A DNA stretch of 64,000 nucleotides from Planctomycetota bacterium. Lineage in GTDB: Bacteria > Planctomycetota > Planctomycetia > Planctomycetales > Planctomycetaceae. Of the stretch, positions 27,261 to 36,163 are shown in pieces (position 1 is the first letter of the stretch; each line of letters starts with the position of its first letter). Made by a program: the position numbers and the translations under genes. The stretch spans positions 1 through 64,000 of the forward strand of contig JAQCEJ010000009.1 in NCBI GenBank assembly GCA_027618475.1, in the 5' to 3' direction. The notes beneath the pieces were generated by a model. That model ran no database searches. It was not told the DNA's origin and was given only the letters and a program-made list of their open reading frames with translations.

Positions 27261-27315
27261 GCGAGGGGCGAAGCGGAGCTTCGAAGACTTGTGTTCCCAG
27301 GCGGAGCCTGGGAAC
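27261..27315. repeat. Inverted-repeat unit R1 (hairpin GTTCCCAGGC/GCCTGGGAAC)
   Basis: A perfect 10-base stem, GTTCCCAGGC GGA GCCTGGGAAC, is preceded by GCGGAGCTTCGAAGACTTGT. The same unit occurs in the opposite orientation at 28849-28899, so the two copies bracket the DUF1501 gene. It may act as a terminator-like or mRNA-protecting element between the paired genes. Confidence 0.6.
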
Positions 27316-27380
27316 AAGAAAATCTTTCGCATAAAGTGCAGCCGATGGGAGAGGGTTAAGAGTACGAAGAGGACGATCTT

Positions 27381-28814
27381 ATGGATTCACTGTCGATGTG
27401 GAATCACGAATACCGCAATCAGGTCTCCCGACGCATGTTTCTTGGCCAATATGCGGGGAGTCTCGGAATGCTCGCGCTCGCTTCGTTGCTGAACGACGAA
27501 CGACGGGTGCGTGCGGCATCGGATGAATCGCTCCCCGGTTCCCACTTCAAGCCGCAGGCCAAGTCGGTGATTTGTCTCTTTCAGAACGGCGGGCCGAGTC
27601 AGGTCGACCTGTTCGATCCGAAGGAAGAACTCACGAAGTGGCACGGTAAGCCGTATCCCGCCGGCGAACTCGAAACTCATTTTGACAAGCAGAAGGGAAA
27701 TGTGCTCGGTTCGCCTTACAAGTTTCACAAGCATGGCGAATGCGGCATGGAGTTGTGCGAACTCTGGAAACACACGTCGGAAATCGTCGACGACTTGACG
27801 ATGATTCGTTCGATGACGACTGGTTCGGTCGATCACGAAGCCGCATTGCGGATGATTCACTCCGGTCGATTATTTGCCGGTATGCCGACGTGGGGGTCGT
27901 GGGTCACATATGCGCTGGGGAGCGAAAATCGAGACTTGCCGTCGTATGTCGTTCTTACCGATCCGGGAGGGCTTCCCATCGACGGCGAAAAGTGCTGGAG
28001 TTCGGGTTGGCTCCCCGCCGTCTTTCAGGGGACGGTCTTCCGTTCGGGGTCGTCGCCGGTGCTCAATCTGCAAAGCCCCGACGGTGTGACTTCCGCCGCA
28101 CGGTTGAATCAGCTCAATTTTGTCAATCGACTTAACGCACGTCAGGCCTCGCGGTATCCCGAGAACACCGAGTTGACCGCCCGCATCGAGAACTTCGAAA
28201 CGGCTGCCCGCATGCAGACCGCCGTACCGCAGTTGCTCGACTTGTCGGATGAAACCGAAGCGACGAAAAAGATGTACGGGTTGGACAATCCCACGACGCA
28301 AGAGTACGGTTCGCGCTGCATGATCGCCCGCCGGCTCGTCGAGCAGGGAGTTCGTTTCGTGCAGGTCTTTTTGAGCAGTCAGCCGTGGGATACTCACAGC
28401 CGAAACGCCGAAAGTTTGAAGGGACTTTGCGCCCGCACCGATCAGCCGAGCGCGGCGCTGGTGAAGGATCTCAAACAACGGGGTTTGCTGGATGACACGA
28501 TCGTGATCTGGACAGGCGAATTCGGACGCTTGCCGATTTCGCAAGGTTCTGATGGCCGCGATCACAACCGTCACGCATTCTCGCTCTGGATCGCGGGAGG
28601 GGGATTCAAACCCGGTTACGTTCACGGTGCGACCGATCCGTTCGGTTACAAGTCGGTCGAAAATGTCGTCAATGTGCCGGACTTGCATGCCACGCTCTTA
28701 GCCGCGCTGGGCCTCGATCACATCCGGCTGTCGCAACCGTACGACGGCCGCGAAACAAGCCTGACCGACGCCGAAGTCACACATGCGAAGGTCGTTCCGG
28801 AGTTGTTTCGGTGA
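27381..28814 (+). CDS. DUF1501 protein with Tat-type leader
   Basis: This 477-residue DUF1501 protein pairs with the preceding cytochrome-DUF1549 gene. The leader SRRMFLGQYAGSLGMLALA matches a twin-arginine signal. Core motifs are CLFQNGGPSQVDLFDPK, SMTTGSVDHEAALRMIHSG, QVFLSSQPWDTHS, WTGEFGRLP and GRDHNRHAFSLWIAGGGFKPG, with the Asp/His metal-site positions kept. ATG at 27381 follows GAGGA at 7 bases. It is about 50 residues longer than the DUF1501 at 20281, mainly in the middle. Its substrate is unknown. Copies of a palindromic repeat flank it on both sides. Confidence 0.92.
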   Translation: MDSLSMWNHEYRNQVSRRMFLGQYAGSLGMLALASLLNDERRVRAASDESLPGSHFKPQAKSVICLFQNGGPSQVDLFDPKEELTKWHGKPYPAGELETHFDKQKGNVLGSPYKFHKHGECGMELCELWKHTSEIVDDLTMIRSMTTGSVDHEAALRMIHSGRLFAGMPTWGSWVTYALGSENRDLPSYVVLTDPGGLPIDGEKCWSSGWLPAVFQGTVFRSGSSPVLNLQSPDGVTSAARLNQLNFVNRLNARQASRYPENTELTARIENFETAARMQTAVPQLLDLSDETEATKKMYGLDNPTTQEYGSRCMIARRLVEQGVRFVQVFLSSQPWDTHSRNAESLKGLCARTDQPSAALVKDLKQRGLLDDTIVIWTGEFGRLPISQGSDGRDHNRHAFSLWIAGGGFKPGYVHGATDPFGYKSVENVVNVPDLHATLLAALGLDHIRLSQPYDGRETSLTDAEVTHAKVVPELFR

Positions 28815-28848
28815 TCGTCACTCGCCATAATATTCGACGAGATTCCTT

Positions 28849-28899
28849 GTGTTCCCAAGCGGAGCCTGGGAACACGAGTCTTCGAAGCTCCGCCTCGCG
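28849..28899. repeat. Inverted-repeat unit R2
   Basis: It reads GTGTTCCCAAGCGGAGCCTG followed by GGAACAC and GAGTCTTCGAAGCTCCGCC, which is the reverse complement of R1 at 27261 with few changes. The stem has one mismatch (AAGC versus GCCT). It lies between the DUF1501 gene and the dehydrogenase gene. Confidence 0.6.
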
Positions 28900-28946
28900 T
28901 CGTACCAAATACCCTGAATTGAATCAGTCGAAAGGATCTGTATACC

Positions 28947-29933
28947 GTGTTAGCTGGACTCATCCCCGAGCGTGGCCGCATTGAATTGATCGACGTCGAC
29001 GAGCCGGAGTTGAGTCCGCAGGGTCTGAAATCTCCTGCGGGAGAAATCATTTTCGAGCCCGAACTCGCCTGCTTGTGCGGGTCGGACTTGCCGTTCTTCG
29101 ACGGTGACGAACACGAATATCCCATTCAGGTCGGCCAGAGCCTGCATGAAATGATCGGCCGCGTCGTCGCTCAGCAGGGAAGCCGTTACCAGATCGGCGA
29201 CCGTGTACTCGTCGTGCCGGTCGAACATTTGGGGTTGTTCGAGCGATACACGGTCGATGCGGCACGGGCCGTACCGTTTACCGCCAAGCCGAACGATGCG
29301 TGTGCGTTGCTCGCACAGCCGTTGGGAACGGTGATTTATGCACTCAAGAAAATTCCTGACCTCATCGACAAAGATGTTGTGATTGTCGGACAAGGGCCGA
29401 TGGGGCAGTTCTTCAATCTTGCCGTTCGCAATCTTGGTGCCCGACAGATCATCGGCGTCGACAAGTGCGCCGCCCGGCTCGAAACAAGCAAGAAGGTCGG
29501 TGCTACGGCGACCATCTGCAACGCGACCGAAGACCCGGTCAAACGCATTGCCGAACTCACCGACGGGCAAATGGCCGATGTCGTCATCGAAGTGGTCGGA
29601 CATCGCGATCAGGCGTTGAACCTGTGCATCGATTTGTGCCGCAAGTTCGGCCGCATTCTGTTTTTTGGCGTCCCCGAGCCCGAAATCAACAACGTTCGCT
29701 GGCTCGACATGTTCTTCAAGAACATCACGATTCATACGAGCGTGCATCCCGATTTCAAACGCGATTTTCCGCTGGCAATGCGGTGGATCAACGAAGGGCG
29801 TGTCGACGTCTCTCCCTTGATCACGCACACATATTCGCTCGCCGATATTCAGACGGCGTTTGAAGTCTTCCGCGATAAGAAAGATGGCGCACAAAAAGTG
29901 TTCGTCGAATTTCCGGCGTATCGAAAGCGGTAA
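28947..29933 (+). CDS. Zinc-type (MDR) alcohol/polyol dehydrogenase-like protein
   Basis: A 328-residue medium-chain dehydrogenase. The catalytic-zinc loop reads LACLCGSDLPFF, and the usual GHE becomes LHEMIGRV. The Rossmann motif is VVIVGQGPMGQFFNLAV (about 148-164), followed by GVDKCAARLETSKKVGA. The four-cysteine structural-zinc lobe normally found after GHE is missing, so only one metal site is likely. The start is GTG at 28947 with AAAGGA 10 bases upstream. It is the third gene after the cytochrome-DUF1549 and DUF1501 pair, so it may oxidise a sugar or sugar alcohol released by them. The substrate is not determined. Confidence 0.85.
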   Translation: MLAGLIPERGRIELIDVDEPELSPQGLKSPAGEIIFEPELACLCGSDLPFFDGDEHEYPIQVGQSLHEMIGRVVAQQGSRYQIGDRVLVVPVEHLGLFERYTVDAARAVPFTAKPNDACALLAQPLGTVIYALKKIPDLIDKDVVIVGQGPMGQFFNLAVRNLGARQIIGVDKCAARLETSKKVGATATICNATEDPVKRIAELTDGQMADVVIEVVGHRDQALNLCIDLCRKFGRILFFGVPEPEINNVRWLDMFFKNITIHTSVHPDFKRDFPLAMRWINEGRVDVSPLITHTYSLADIQTAFEVFRDKKDGAQKVFVEFPAYRKR

Positions 29934-29935
29934 AA

Positions 29936-30118
29936 GAGTTTGTCCGCAGATTTTCTGCAGATCAGCGCAGATGGTAAAGGCAAATTTAATATGCCTTTAA
30001 CCACAATGAGTAAATCTTAAACAACAAAAATCGAGAATAATTCCTATCCGGCGTTTTGCATTTCATGCAGCCATTCTCATTTCATCTGCGCTGATCTGCG
30101 AAAATCTGCGGACAACCT
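29936..30118. terminator. Long inverted repeat between convergent genes
   Basis: Arms 29936-29973 and 30083-30118 match over about 36 bases (GTCCGCAGATTTTC, GCAGATCAGCGCAGATG) with two small differences, separated by 109 bases. It begins within 3 bases of the end of the dehydrogenase gene and ends 6 bases before the helicase stop. It could terminate both genes or be a dispersed repeat. Confidence 0.45.
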
Positions 30119-30123
30119 CTTCC

Positions 30124-32673
30124 TCATCCCCCAGCCGGTTTCACTTCGGTTTCTGCGGTGAGCACGTCGCCGGCCTGAGCCATTTCCATGATGTCGTCGG
30201 TACTTTCGGGGTCGACGGCTCGGCAGCTTTCGGTGAGCATGTCGGCGAGGCCGCGCAGGTCGTCCTGCCACTCGAACGGATCCCCTTCGAGCGGTGTGAG
30301 TTGCAGAAACTCGCCGCACAGCAGAATCAACCGCAACAAATGGCGGAAGATCGCCCCTTCCTGCTTGACGAGTTGTTGCGACGTCACATATTTATTGAAA
30401 TCACCATGAAAGCGCAGCAGATTTCCGGCGACCCACACGGGAGAAATGCGCACGTCGGCAACGCCGGGGAATTCGGAATCGAACAGCAACTTCAGTTTTT
30501 CAGCGAGACAGGGCTTCCAGAGGTATCGTTCTTCGAATGGTGCGAATGTTTTCTTCGCAGGATCATTGTTCGGGTCGTCTTCGTCGGCACCGAATTTGAG
30601 TTGTGCGGGCGTTACCAGTCCGTGGTCGAGAAGTGACCTATCGAGCCGGGTGGTCGCGAGTGGTCCGGGAGGAAGCTCTTCGAGCGGAGGAACTTTGACG
30701 TCGCGCCACATCGACGTCGGGAGTTCGAGAACGCTTTCGAGAGCTTGAATTCGCTCCTCCCGGCTGGCGATTCCCAGATGCTGCAACAAAAACGAACCGT
30801 AAATCGGATTGACGCTGCGAAAAATCAGCAGCCGATCGAGCATAGGCGTGGGGTGGGCCTGTTGTGGTTCGTATCGCTGTTCTTCATCGCGAATCGAATC
30901 GGCTCGCTCAGGACCGCCGAATTTGTTCTGAAGTTCGCGTTTTTCTTTCTCGCTGATGCGTCGCGGCTCGGACGTGGCATTCGCTTTCTTTTTCTGTACT
31001 TCGGCTTTCGCCGTCTCGCGGGCTTCGTTCAAGAGCGAGCCGAAGAGCCCCGTCGTTACAGGTGGTTCCGGTTCGGGTTCTGCCACGGATACATTCTGCG
31101 GTGATTCAGCCGGCACATCTGCTCCCGTATCCGATTTGACTTCCGGTTCCGGCGGCGGCGGGTCGAGCGTGACGTAACCACCGGCCCAGAGCGTCAGCAG
31201 CATTTGTGTCAGTTCACGTTCGCCTCGTTCGCGTTGTTTGGGGTCGAGCAATCGTTTGCGAACGACGTTCCGCAAGAGCCCGACATTTGGTGACGTCTTC
31301 AGCAAATAAGCGAGCAGACGCCAGGGAAGGTGGCCGCGGCTCGATAGCTGCCCCGGTGGCGATTCGATCAGCTTTTGAAATTGCGTTTCTGTCCAATACA
31401 CCTCGTCCGTCTTCTTTTGCGGCATCTTCTTTTTGAGATTCTTCTTTGCGCGAATAAGTTTCGGGTCTTTCGTATCTTCGGGAATCGAATCGTAGCGGAC
31501 TTTCCATCGCAAGAGCTTGACGTCATCTTCGTGAGCGAGCACAAAGACATGCCCCTGTGTGTCGAACTGCGGTCGCCCCGCGCGGCCGAACATCTGATGA
31601 GCCGAACTCGGATCGATGAGCTTGCGTTTTTTCGGCGGACCTTTCACCAAAGTCGTCAATACGACAGACCGGGCCGGCAGATTGATTCCCGCAGCTAACG
31701 TTTCGGTACAGACGACGACCGAAAGCAGTTTTTTCTGAAACAGCGATTCGATCAATCGCCGGTATTTCGGCATAATTCCGGCGTGATGGATGCCGACCCC
31801 TCTGAGCAGCAGCGGCCTGAGCCTGGGACCGGCGCCTTGCGTCCAGTCGTGATGTTCAAGGCTTTCGATCAGCCGTTTTTGCTGTCCCTCCTTGAGTAGC
31901 GACTTTCCTTTGAGTTGCTCGGCGACGCTCCAGCATTCGTTGCGATTAAAACAAAAGAGTAACGCGGGCGTTTTTTGTAATTCGTCGTCCCCGCCGGCCA
32001 TCTCTTCCATCTGTTCGTTGAGAAGCTGATCGCCGACCCAATGATAACTGAGCGGAATTTTACGTTCGGTTCCCTGAAAAAGTTGCAAGGTTCGACCGTG
32101 TGACCGCGAAAGCCAGACGAGAAATTCGGCGGAGTTGCCGACGGTCGCCGAGAGAAGAATCAGTCGAACGTGTTTCGGCAGCAGGCTGAGAGAGAGTTCC
32201 CAGACGATTCCCCGTTCGGGATCGTTGAAACTATGAAATTCATCCATCACCACTCCCGAGACCTTGCTGAAGTCGAACGCTTCGGGATGCAAGAGCCGGT
32301 TCAGCAGAATCTCGGCGACAACGACCAGCACCGGTGCGTCGGGATTGACTTTGCGGTGCCCCGTCACCAGACCGATCTTATCGGTTGAGAACCCCCAGCG
32401 GACGGCGAGCTGTTGAAATTCGCGGAACTTCTGTTCGGTGAGCGCGATCAACGGAGTCGTGTAGTACGCCGTCGAACCATCTTGACGCGACAGCGCCTCG
32501 AACAGGGCGGCTTCGGCGATCAGCGTTTTGCCGGTTCCTGTCGGGGCACAGACCATGATCCCCTGATCGGTGGTGAACCAGCCGAGCAACGCCTCTTCCT
32601 GCAAAGGGTACGGAGCGTACGGGAGAAGGTCGAGGTAACGCGAAGCGAATTCACCGCGATCGAATTTGGTCAT
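30124..32673 (-). CDS. Ski2-like DEAD/DExH-box RNA helicase
   Basis: This 849-residue helicase has Walker A APTGTGKT (43-50) in its first RecA domain, then TTPLIALTEQK (motif Ia), DEFH (motif II, in VVMDEFHSF) and LLSATVGN (motif III). Motif VI is HQMFGRAGRPQFD in the second RecA domain. The order and the DExH box match the Ski2/Mtr4/Lhr-like group that unwinds RNA for decay or processing. A 300-residue C-terminal region begins with an acidic Pro/Glu-rich linker (PEPEVKSDTGADVPAE), followed by a helical part. It is transcribed away from the secreted protein gene at 33282 and converges with the dehydrogenase gene. The physiological substrate is unknown. Confidence 0.9.
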   Translation of the reverse strand: MTKFDRGEFASRYLDLLPYAPYPLQEEALLGWFTTDQGIMVCAPTGTGKTLIAEAALFEALSRQDGSTAYYTTPLIALTEQKFREFQQLAVRWGFSTDKIGLVTGHRKVNPDAPVLVVVAEILLNRLLHPEAFDFSKVSGVVMDEFHSFNDPERGIVWELSLSLLPKHVRLILLSATVGNSAEFLVWLSRSHGRTLQLFQGTERKIPLSYHWVGDQLLNEQMEEMAGGDDELQKTPALLFCFNRNECWSVAEQLKGKSLLKEGQQKRLIESLEHHDWTQGAGPRLRPLLLRGVGIHHAGIMPKYRRLIESLFQKKLLSVVVCTETLAAGINLPARSVVLTTLVKGPPKKRKLIDPSSAHQMFGRAGRPQFDTQGHVFVLAHEDDVKLLRWKVRYDSIPEDTKDPKLIRAKKNLKKKMPQKKTDEVYWTETQFQKLIESPPGQLSSRGHLPWRLLAYLLKTSPNVGLLRNVVRKRLLDPKQRERGERELTQMLLTLWAGGYVTLDPPPPEPEVKSDTGADVPAESPQNVSVAEPEPEPPVTTGLFGSLLNEARETAKAEVQKKKANATSEPRRISEKEKRELQNKFGGPERADSIRDEEQRYEPQQAHPTPMLDRLLIFRSVNPIYGSFLLQHLGIASREERIQALESVLELPTSMWRDVKVPPLEELPPGPLATTRLDRSLLDHGLVTPAQLKFGADEDDPNNDPAKKTFAPFEERYLWKPCLAEKLKLLFDSEFPGVADVRISPVWVAGNLLRFHGDFNKYVTSQQLVKQEGAIFRHLLRLILLCGEFLQLTPLEGDPFEWQDDLRGLADMLTESCRAVDPESTDDIMEMAQAGDVLTAETEVKPAGG

Positions 32674-33281
32674 TTGTATTCATCCTTGCACATCCCGGCA
32701 GATGACGTCATCTCACGCAAAAAGTGACGGAGTTCCCGCGTTTTTGCCGATAATTCACCGCTGTAGTATTGTCGAACATCCGATGGGTCTATGTCCTTCG
32801 CGGCGATCATACGTAAATCTTCAATGCCGACAGAAGTCCCGCTACGTTCAAACCAGGATTCGCCATAAAACCAATTTCCCGTGGTTTAATCTGGAGAGGA
32901 TGGGTGAAGCTTTCCGATTGACAACAGTACTGGTAGAATTCCGTTGGGTTTGAAGCTGGGAAATTTTAAAATTGATCTGCCGTCTCGATTGCTGGATCGA
33001 CGATGGCCATCATTTACGTCACGTGGAATCGCCACCCTGCGCGTTCGGTTCCGGGCGTAACGATGTGAAGATCGAAAAATTCTCCCCGCCATGTGGTCTG
33101 TCCGATACGCCGTTCTTCTGGTCGTTGTGGATGCGCGTGTTGGAGTCCCTCGAAACCAAATGAGGATTTACGTTGCCGATGCAGGACAGGCCGTGGGTTG
33201 AGTTCGTGTTGATGAGTATAACGGGTCTGGGGATAAATTCATTCAACACAGGGATCAAGAAACGAATCAAGGATAGACATC
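32674..33281. other. Intergenic region between divergent genes
   Basis: About 608 bases with no convincing gene. Open frames on the minus strand (33019-33270) lack a family or ribosome-binding site. Promoters of the helicase and of the 33282 gene should both be here; AAGGA precedes the latter. Confidence 0.45.
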
Positions 33282-34418
33282 ATGTTGCGAATCACAAACG
33301 GTTGGCTGTTGGTTGGCGCATTAGCGATTGTCTGCGCGAATTCGATCCCGGCGGTCGCGCAGAACGAAGACGCGAATCAAGAGAATGCTCAATCCGCCAA
33401 TAAGCCGATCGAAGTTGATCCTCTGCTGTTAAAGGTCGAACAGGCGCTGCAGTTATCGCAAAAACGCTACCTGTCGGCGGAAATTCATACCCCCTGGCAG
33501 ATTTCGCACGGCATTCTCGCGTATCGCAACGAATTCGAGATCAAGAAAAACGGCCGGCTCGTCAACGCCATCGACTGGGTTTCGGATAACGCCACCTACA
33601 AGGGAACACCGTGGTTCGAGAAGACCCCCTACGGCGGTCGTGCCCAGCCCTTTACGCAGCGATATATTTTCCAGGGACATCCGAATCAGTTTCTGGGATA
33701 TTTCACGTTGTCGCGATTGCCGCTGGATCACGAATTTCATAGCGGCAAAGACATCATTACCATTAAAGATCTCGTCGAGAATGCGAAAATGGAGGTCAAT
33801 TCCCGCGAAGAAGTCACCTGGACGTTATGGGCCTTGAGCCATTATCTCCCCGTCGACGCCGAATGGCGAAACCAGTACGGCGAACACTGGAGTATCGAAC
33901 GTCTCGTGCAGATTCAGACCGATGAATCGGTCTATAACGGTGCCTGCGGCGGAACCCATGGGCTTTTCGCCCTCTCGTATGCCCGTAACAAATACCTGTA
34001 TTCGTCGGGAGGACAGATTCGAGGCGTCTGGCTCGAGGCCGATCAGAAAATTCGAAAGTATATCACCGCAGCGAAGGAGTCGCAGAACTCCGACGGAACG
34101 TTCTCGACAAACTACTTCAAAGGTCGGGGACGAAGCGACGATTTCAATACACGGCTGGCGACCACGGGGCACATGCTCGAATGGCTGACGGTCGCTGTGC
34201 GATCGGACGAGATCCGCTCTTCGTGGATTCGGCGTGCCGTCGAATCGGTGTGCGACGACCTGATCACATCGAAAAACCAGACCGCCGACGTCGGCCCGCT
34301 TTACCACGCCGTCGACGGATTGAAGATCTATTACATGCGGGTAAAACCGAAGACCGACGTCACGAGTACCGCGCGCGACGTAAGTCAGAACTCAGGATCA
34401 GACGCCGGGGGCGAGTAA
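33282..34418 (+). CDS. Secreted alpha-helical (terpenoid-cyclase-like toroid?) hypothetical protein
   Basis: A 378-residue exported protein with signal peptide LLVGALAIVCANSIPAVA. Its body shows repeated helical hairpins with Gly-rich turns: ISHGILAYRNEFEI, YNGACGGTHGLFALSYARN, SQNSDGTFSTNYFKG, LATTGHMLEWLTVAV and GPLYHAVDGLKIYY. These look like the alpha/alpha-toroid repeats of prenyltransferase/squalene-cyclase-type folds. Conserved His and Gly in GGTHGLFAL and TGHMLEWL might line a pocket. I know similar proteins only as planctomycete hypotheticals. ATG at 33282 has AAGGA 8 bases upstream. It ends 68 bases before the convergent HDAC-like gene. Confidence 0.65.
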   Translation: MLRITNGWLLVGALAIVCANSIPAVAQNEDANQENAQSANKPIEVDPLLLKVEQALQLSQKRYLSAEIHTPWQISHGILAYRNEFEIKKNGRLVNAIDWVSDNATYKGTPWFEKTPYGGRAQPFTQRYIFQGHPNQFLGYFTLSRLPLDHEFHSGKDIITIKDLVENAKMEVNSREEVTWTLWALSHYLPVDAEWRNQYGEHWSIERLVQIQTDESVYNGACGGTHGLFALSYARNKYLYSSGGQIRGVWLEADQKIRKYITAAKESQNSDGTFSTNYFKGRGRSDDFNTRLATTGHMLEWLTVAVRSDEIRSSWIRRAVESVCDDLITSKNQTADVGPLYHAVDGLKIYYMRVKPKTDVTSTARDVSQNSGSDAGGE

Positions 34419-34485
34419 CCAGACGGCACTCGACTGAAGAAGCCTTCGGCACTGTCGGTGCAAGTGTTGCCGATGCCTCGTCTCG

Positions 34486-35430
34486 TCATTTTTTCGCTTC
34501 GTGCGCCAGCATCGTTTCGAGATGGCATCCCACCGATTCGGCCAAAGCGTCGACGTTGTATCCTCCTTCGAGCAGGCTGACGACCTTGCCGTCGGCATAT
34601 TGATCGGCCACCTGTAGAACGAGTTTTGTCAACGGTTCGAAGTCTTCGGTCTCGAGGTCGAGCGAACCGATCGGATCGTTTTTGTGAGCGTCGAAGCCGG
34701 CGCTGATGAGCACCAGTTGCGGCCGGCATTTCTCGGCCGACTGCGTCAGCATGGTTGTGAACTGTTCGAGATAGCTTTTTCGCGGCGTTCCATAGGGGAT
34801 CGGCAAATTGAAAATAGCCCCCTGCCCTCGCCCCCGTCCGGTTTCGTTTTCGGAACCCGATCCGGGATAAAACGGATACCGATGAGCCGAAAAAAAGAAG
34901 ACCGTTCCGTCGTCATAGAAGATGTCCTGCGTGCCGTTGCCGTGATGCACGTCCCAGTCGACAATTAAAACGCGCTCGACGTCATGTTTTTTCTGGGCAT
35001 ACCGCGCCGCGAGCGAGACGTTGTTGAACAGGCAGAATCCCATAGCCCGATCTGTCAGCGCGTGATGTCCCGGCGGACGGATCAGACAGAGAGCGGTTTT
35101 ATGTCGGCCTTCCATCACCTCGTCGACGGCGGCGAAAGTCGTGCCGGCAGCTAGTGACGCGACGCGAAACGAAGCAGGAGAAGCCACCGTATCGGGATCG
35201 AGACGCCCACCACCGTTCGAGGCAACGGTCATGATTTCCCGAACATGGTCGGCGTCATGAACAAGGGTGAGTTCGTCTTCATTCGCAGACCGGATTTTTC
35301 CCTTTGTCATGCGAGAGAGAATTTGCGTGCTTTCGAGATGCTCTGTCATTCGTTTGAGTCGTGCCGGTGATTCCGGATGACGTCCGGTTTCATGTTCGAG
35401 GAAGACAGGATCGGTAAAAATAAGCGTCAT
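34486..35430 (-). CDS. Histone-deacetylase-superfamily hydrolase (AcuC/APAH-like)
   Basis: A 314-residue zinc amidohydrolase of the arginase/deacetylase fold. Family sites are HPESPARLKRM, RPPGHHA (catalytic His pair), DWDVHHGNGTQ (zinc Asp and His), SAGFDAHKNDP (second zinc Asp) and LEGGYN, all intact, so it should be active. Bacterial members deacetylate acetylpolyamines, acetyl-CoA synthetase or other small substrates; which one applies here cannot be told. The ATG at 35430 is preferred because AGGAAAAAG lies directly upstream; the in-frame ATG at 35448 would place that site inside the gene. It converges with the secreted toroid-like protein gene. Confidence 0.93.
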   Translation of the reverse strand: MTLIFTDPVFLEHETGRHPESPARLKRMTEHLESTQILSRMTKGKIRSANEDELTLVHDADHVREIMTVASNGGGRLDPDTVASPASFRVASLAAGTTFAAVDEVMEGRHKTALCLIRPPGHHALTDRAMGFCLFNNVSLAARYAQKKHDVERVLIVDWDVHHGNGTQDIFYDDGTVFFFSAHRYPFYPGSGSENETGRGRGQGAIFNLPIPYGTPRKSYLEQFTTMLTQSAEKCRPQLVLISAGFDAHKNDPIGSLDLETEDFEPLTKLVLQVADQYADGKVVSLLEGGYNVDALAESVGCHLETMLAHEAKK

Positions 35431-35457
35431 TTGATCTTTTTCCTGCATCGGATGTGA

Positions 35458-35664
35458 TTACATTCCGATCTCGAAATAGGTCGATAAAGCACCGCGCCGA
35501 ACCGGCGTTTTTGAACGTGTGTCAAATGGCCGGACCGGACAAACATGAATAACCCGAATGGCGCGCGTCTCTGTCACAACCGTCATAACAGTTCCCCTCG
35601 TCGATCGTTCTGTATCGGGTTCGATAACGACGACAATGGCAAGGCCGCAGAATCGGCTTGACAT
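35458..35664 (-). CDS. Possible small protein upstream of the HDAC-like gene
   Basis: A 68-residue frame ends 27 bases before the HDAC-like start, on the same strand. The product is basic with one hydrophobic stretch (CGLAIVVVIEP). There is no recognisable domain, and no clear ribosome-binding site precedes its ATG. It may be chance. Confidence 0.22.
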   Translation of the reverse strand: MSSRFCGLAIVVVIEPDTERSTRGTVMTVVTETRAIRVIHVCPVRPFDTRSKTPVRRGALSTYFEIGM

Positions 35665-36163
35665 TGAATCAAAAGCGGTGTTAACGTAACAATAATACAG
35701 ATCTTACGTTCAAATTTGCCGAACTGGAAAAGGTGCTCTTATTCTAACCGGCTCGTCGGCGATCATTGTCATCATTTCATTACCTCTTCGATTTGGAGCC
35801 GATTTCGGCCATTCCCAAGTAGTAAATCGCCGGAAGACAAAGTATTCTGTATGATAACCAGAACTGATGCAACTCGTCATGCCTGTTGAAAGCGTTCGAT
35901 TTCGTACAGGACTTCGCGATACGTCACCGTTGTGTTAGAATTTAGAGGTCACGTCCGACTCGGCGGTTAACACAAACGACTGCCGATTTCCATCGAAAAA
36001 ATAGAACGACTTTAGATTTTCAGGTCCGGTCGGTGATAAGGGCTAGCTCATAATACGCAGGCGGGCGTGGCAGAAGTATGACTGTTTCGAGCGAATTCAT
36101 TCGAATCAACACGTGTCGAATTAATTTCACTTTGTGGCGGAACGCAATACGAAGGATTCATCT
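35665..36163. other. Intergenic region before the HEAT-like gene
   Basis: About 500 bases with no supported gene and no clear repeat. It must hold the promoters for the two diverging units. The ribosome-binding site GAAGGA is at 36151-36156. Confidence 0.45.
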
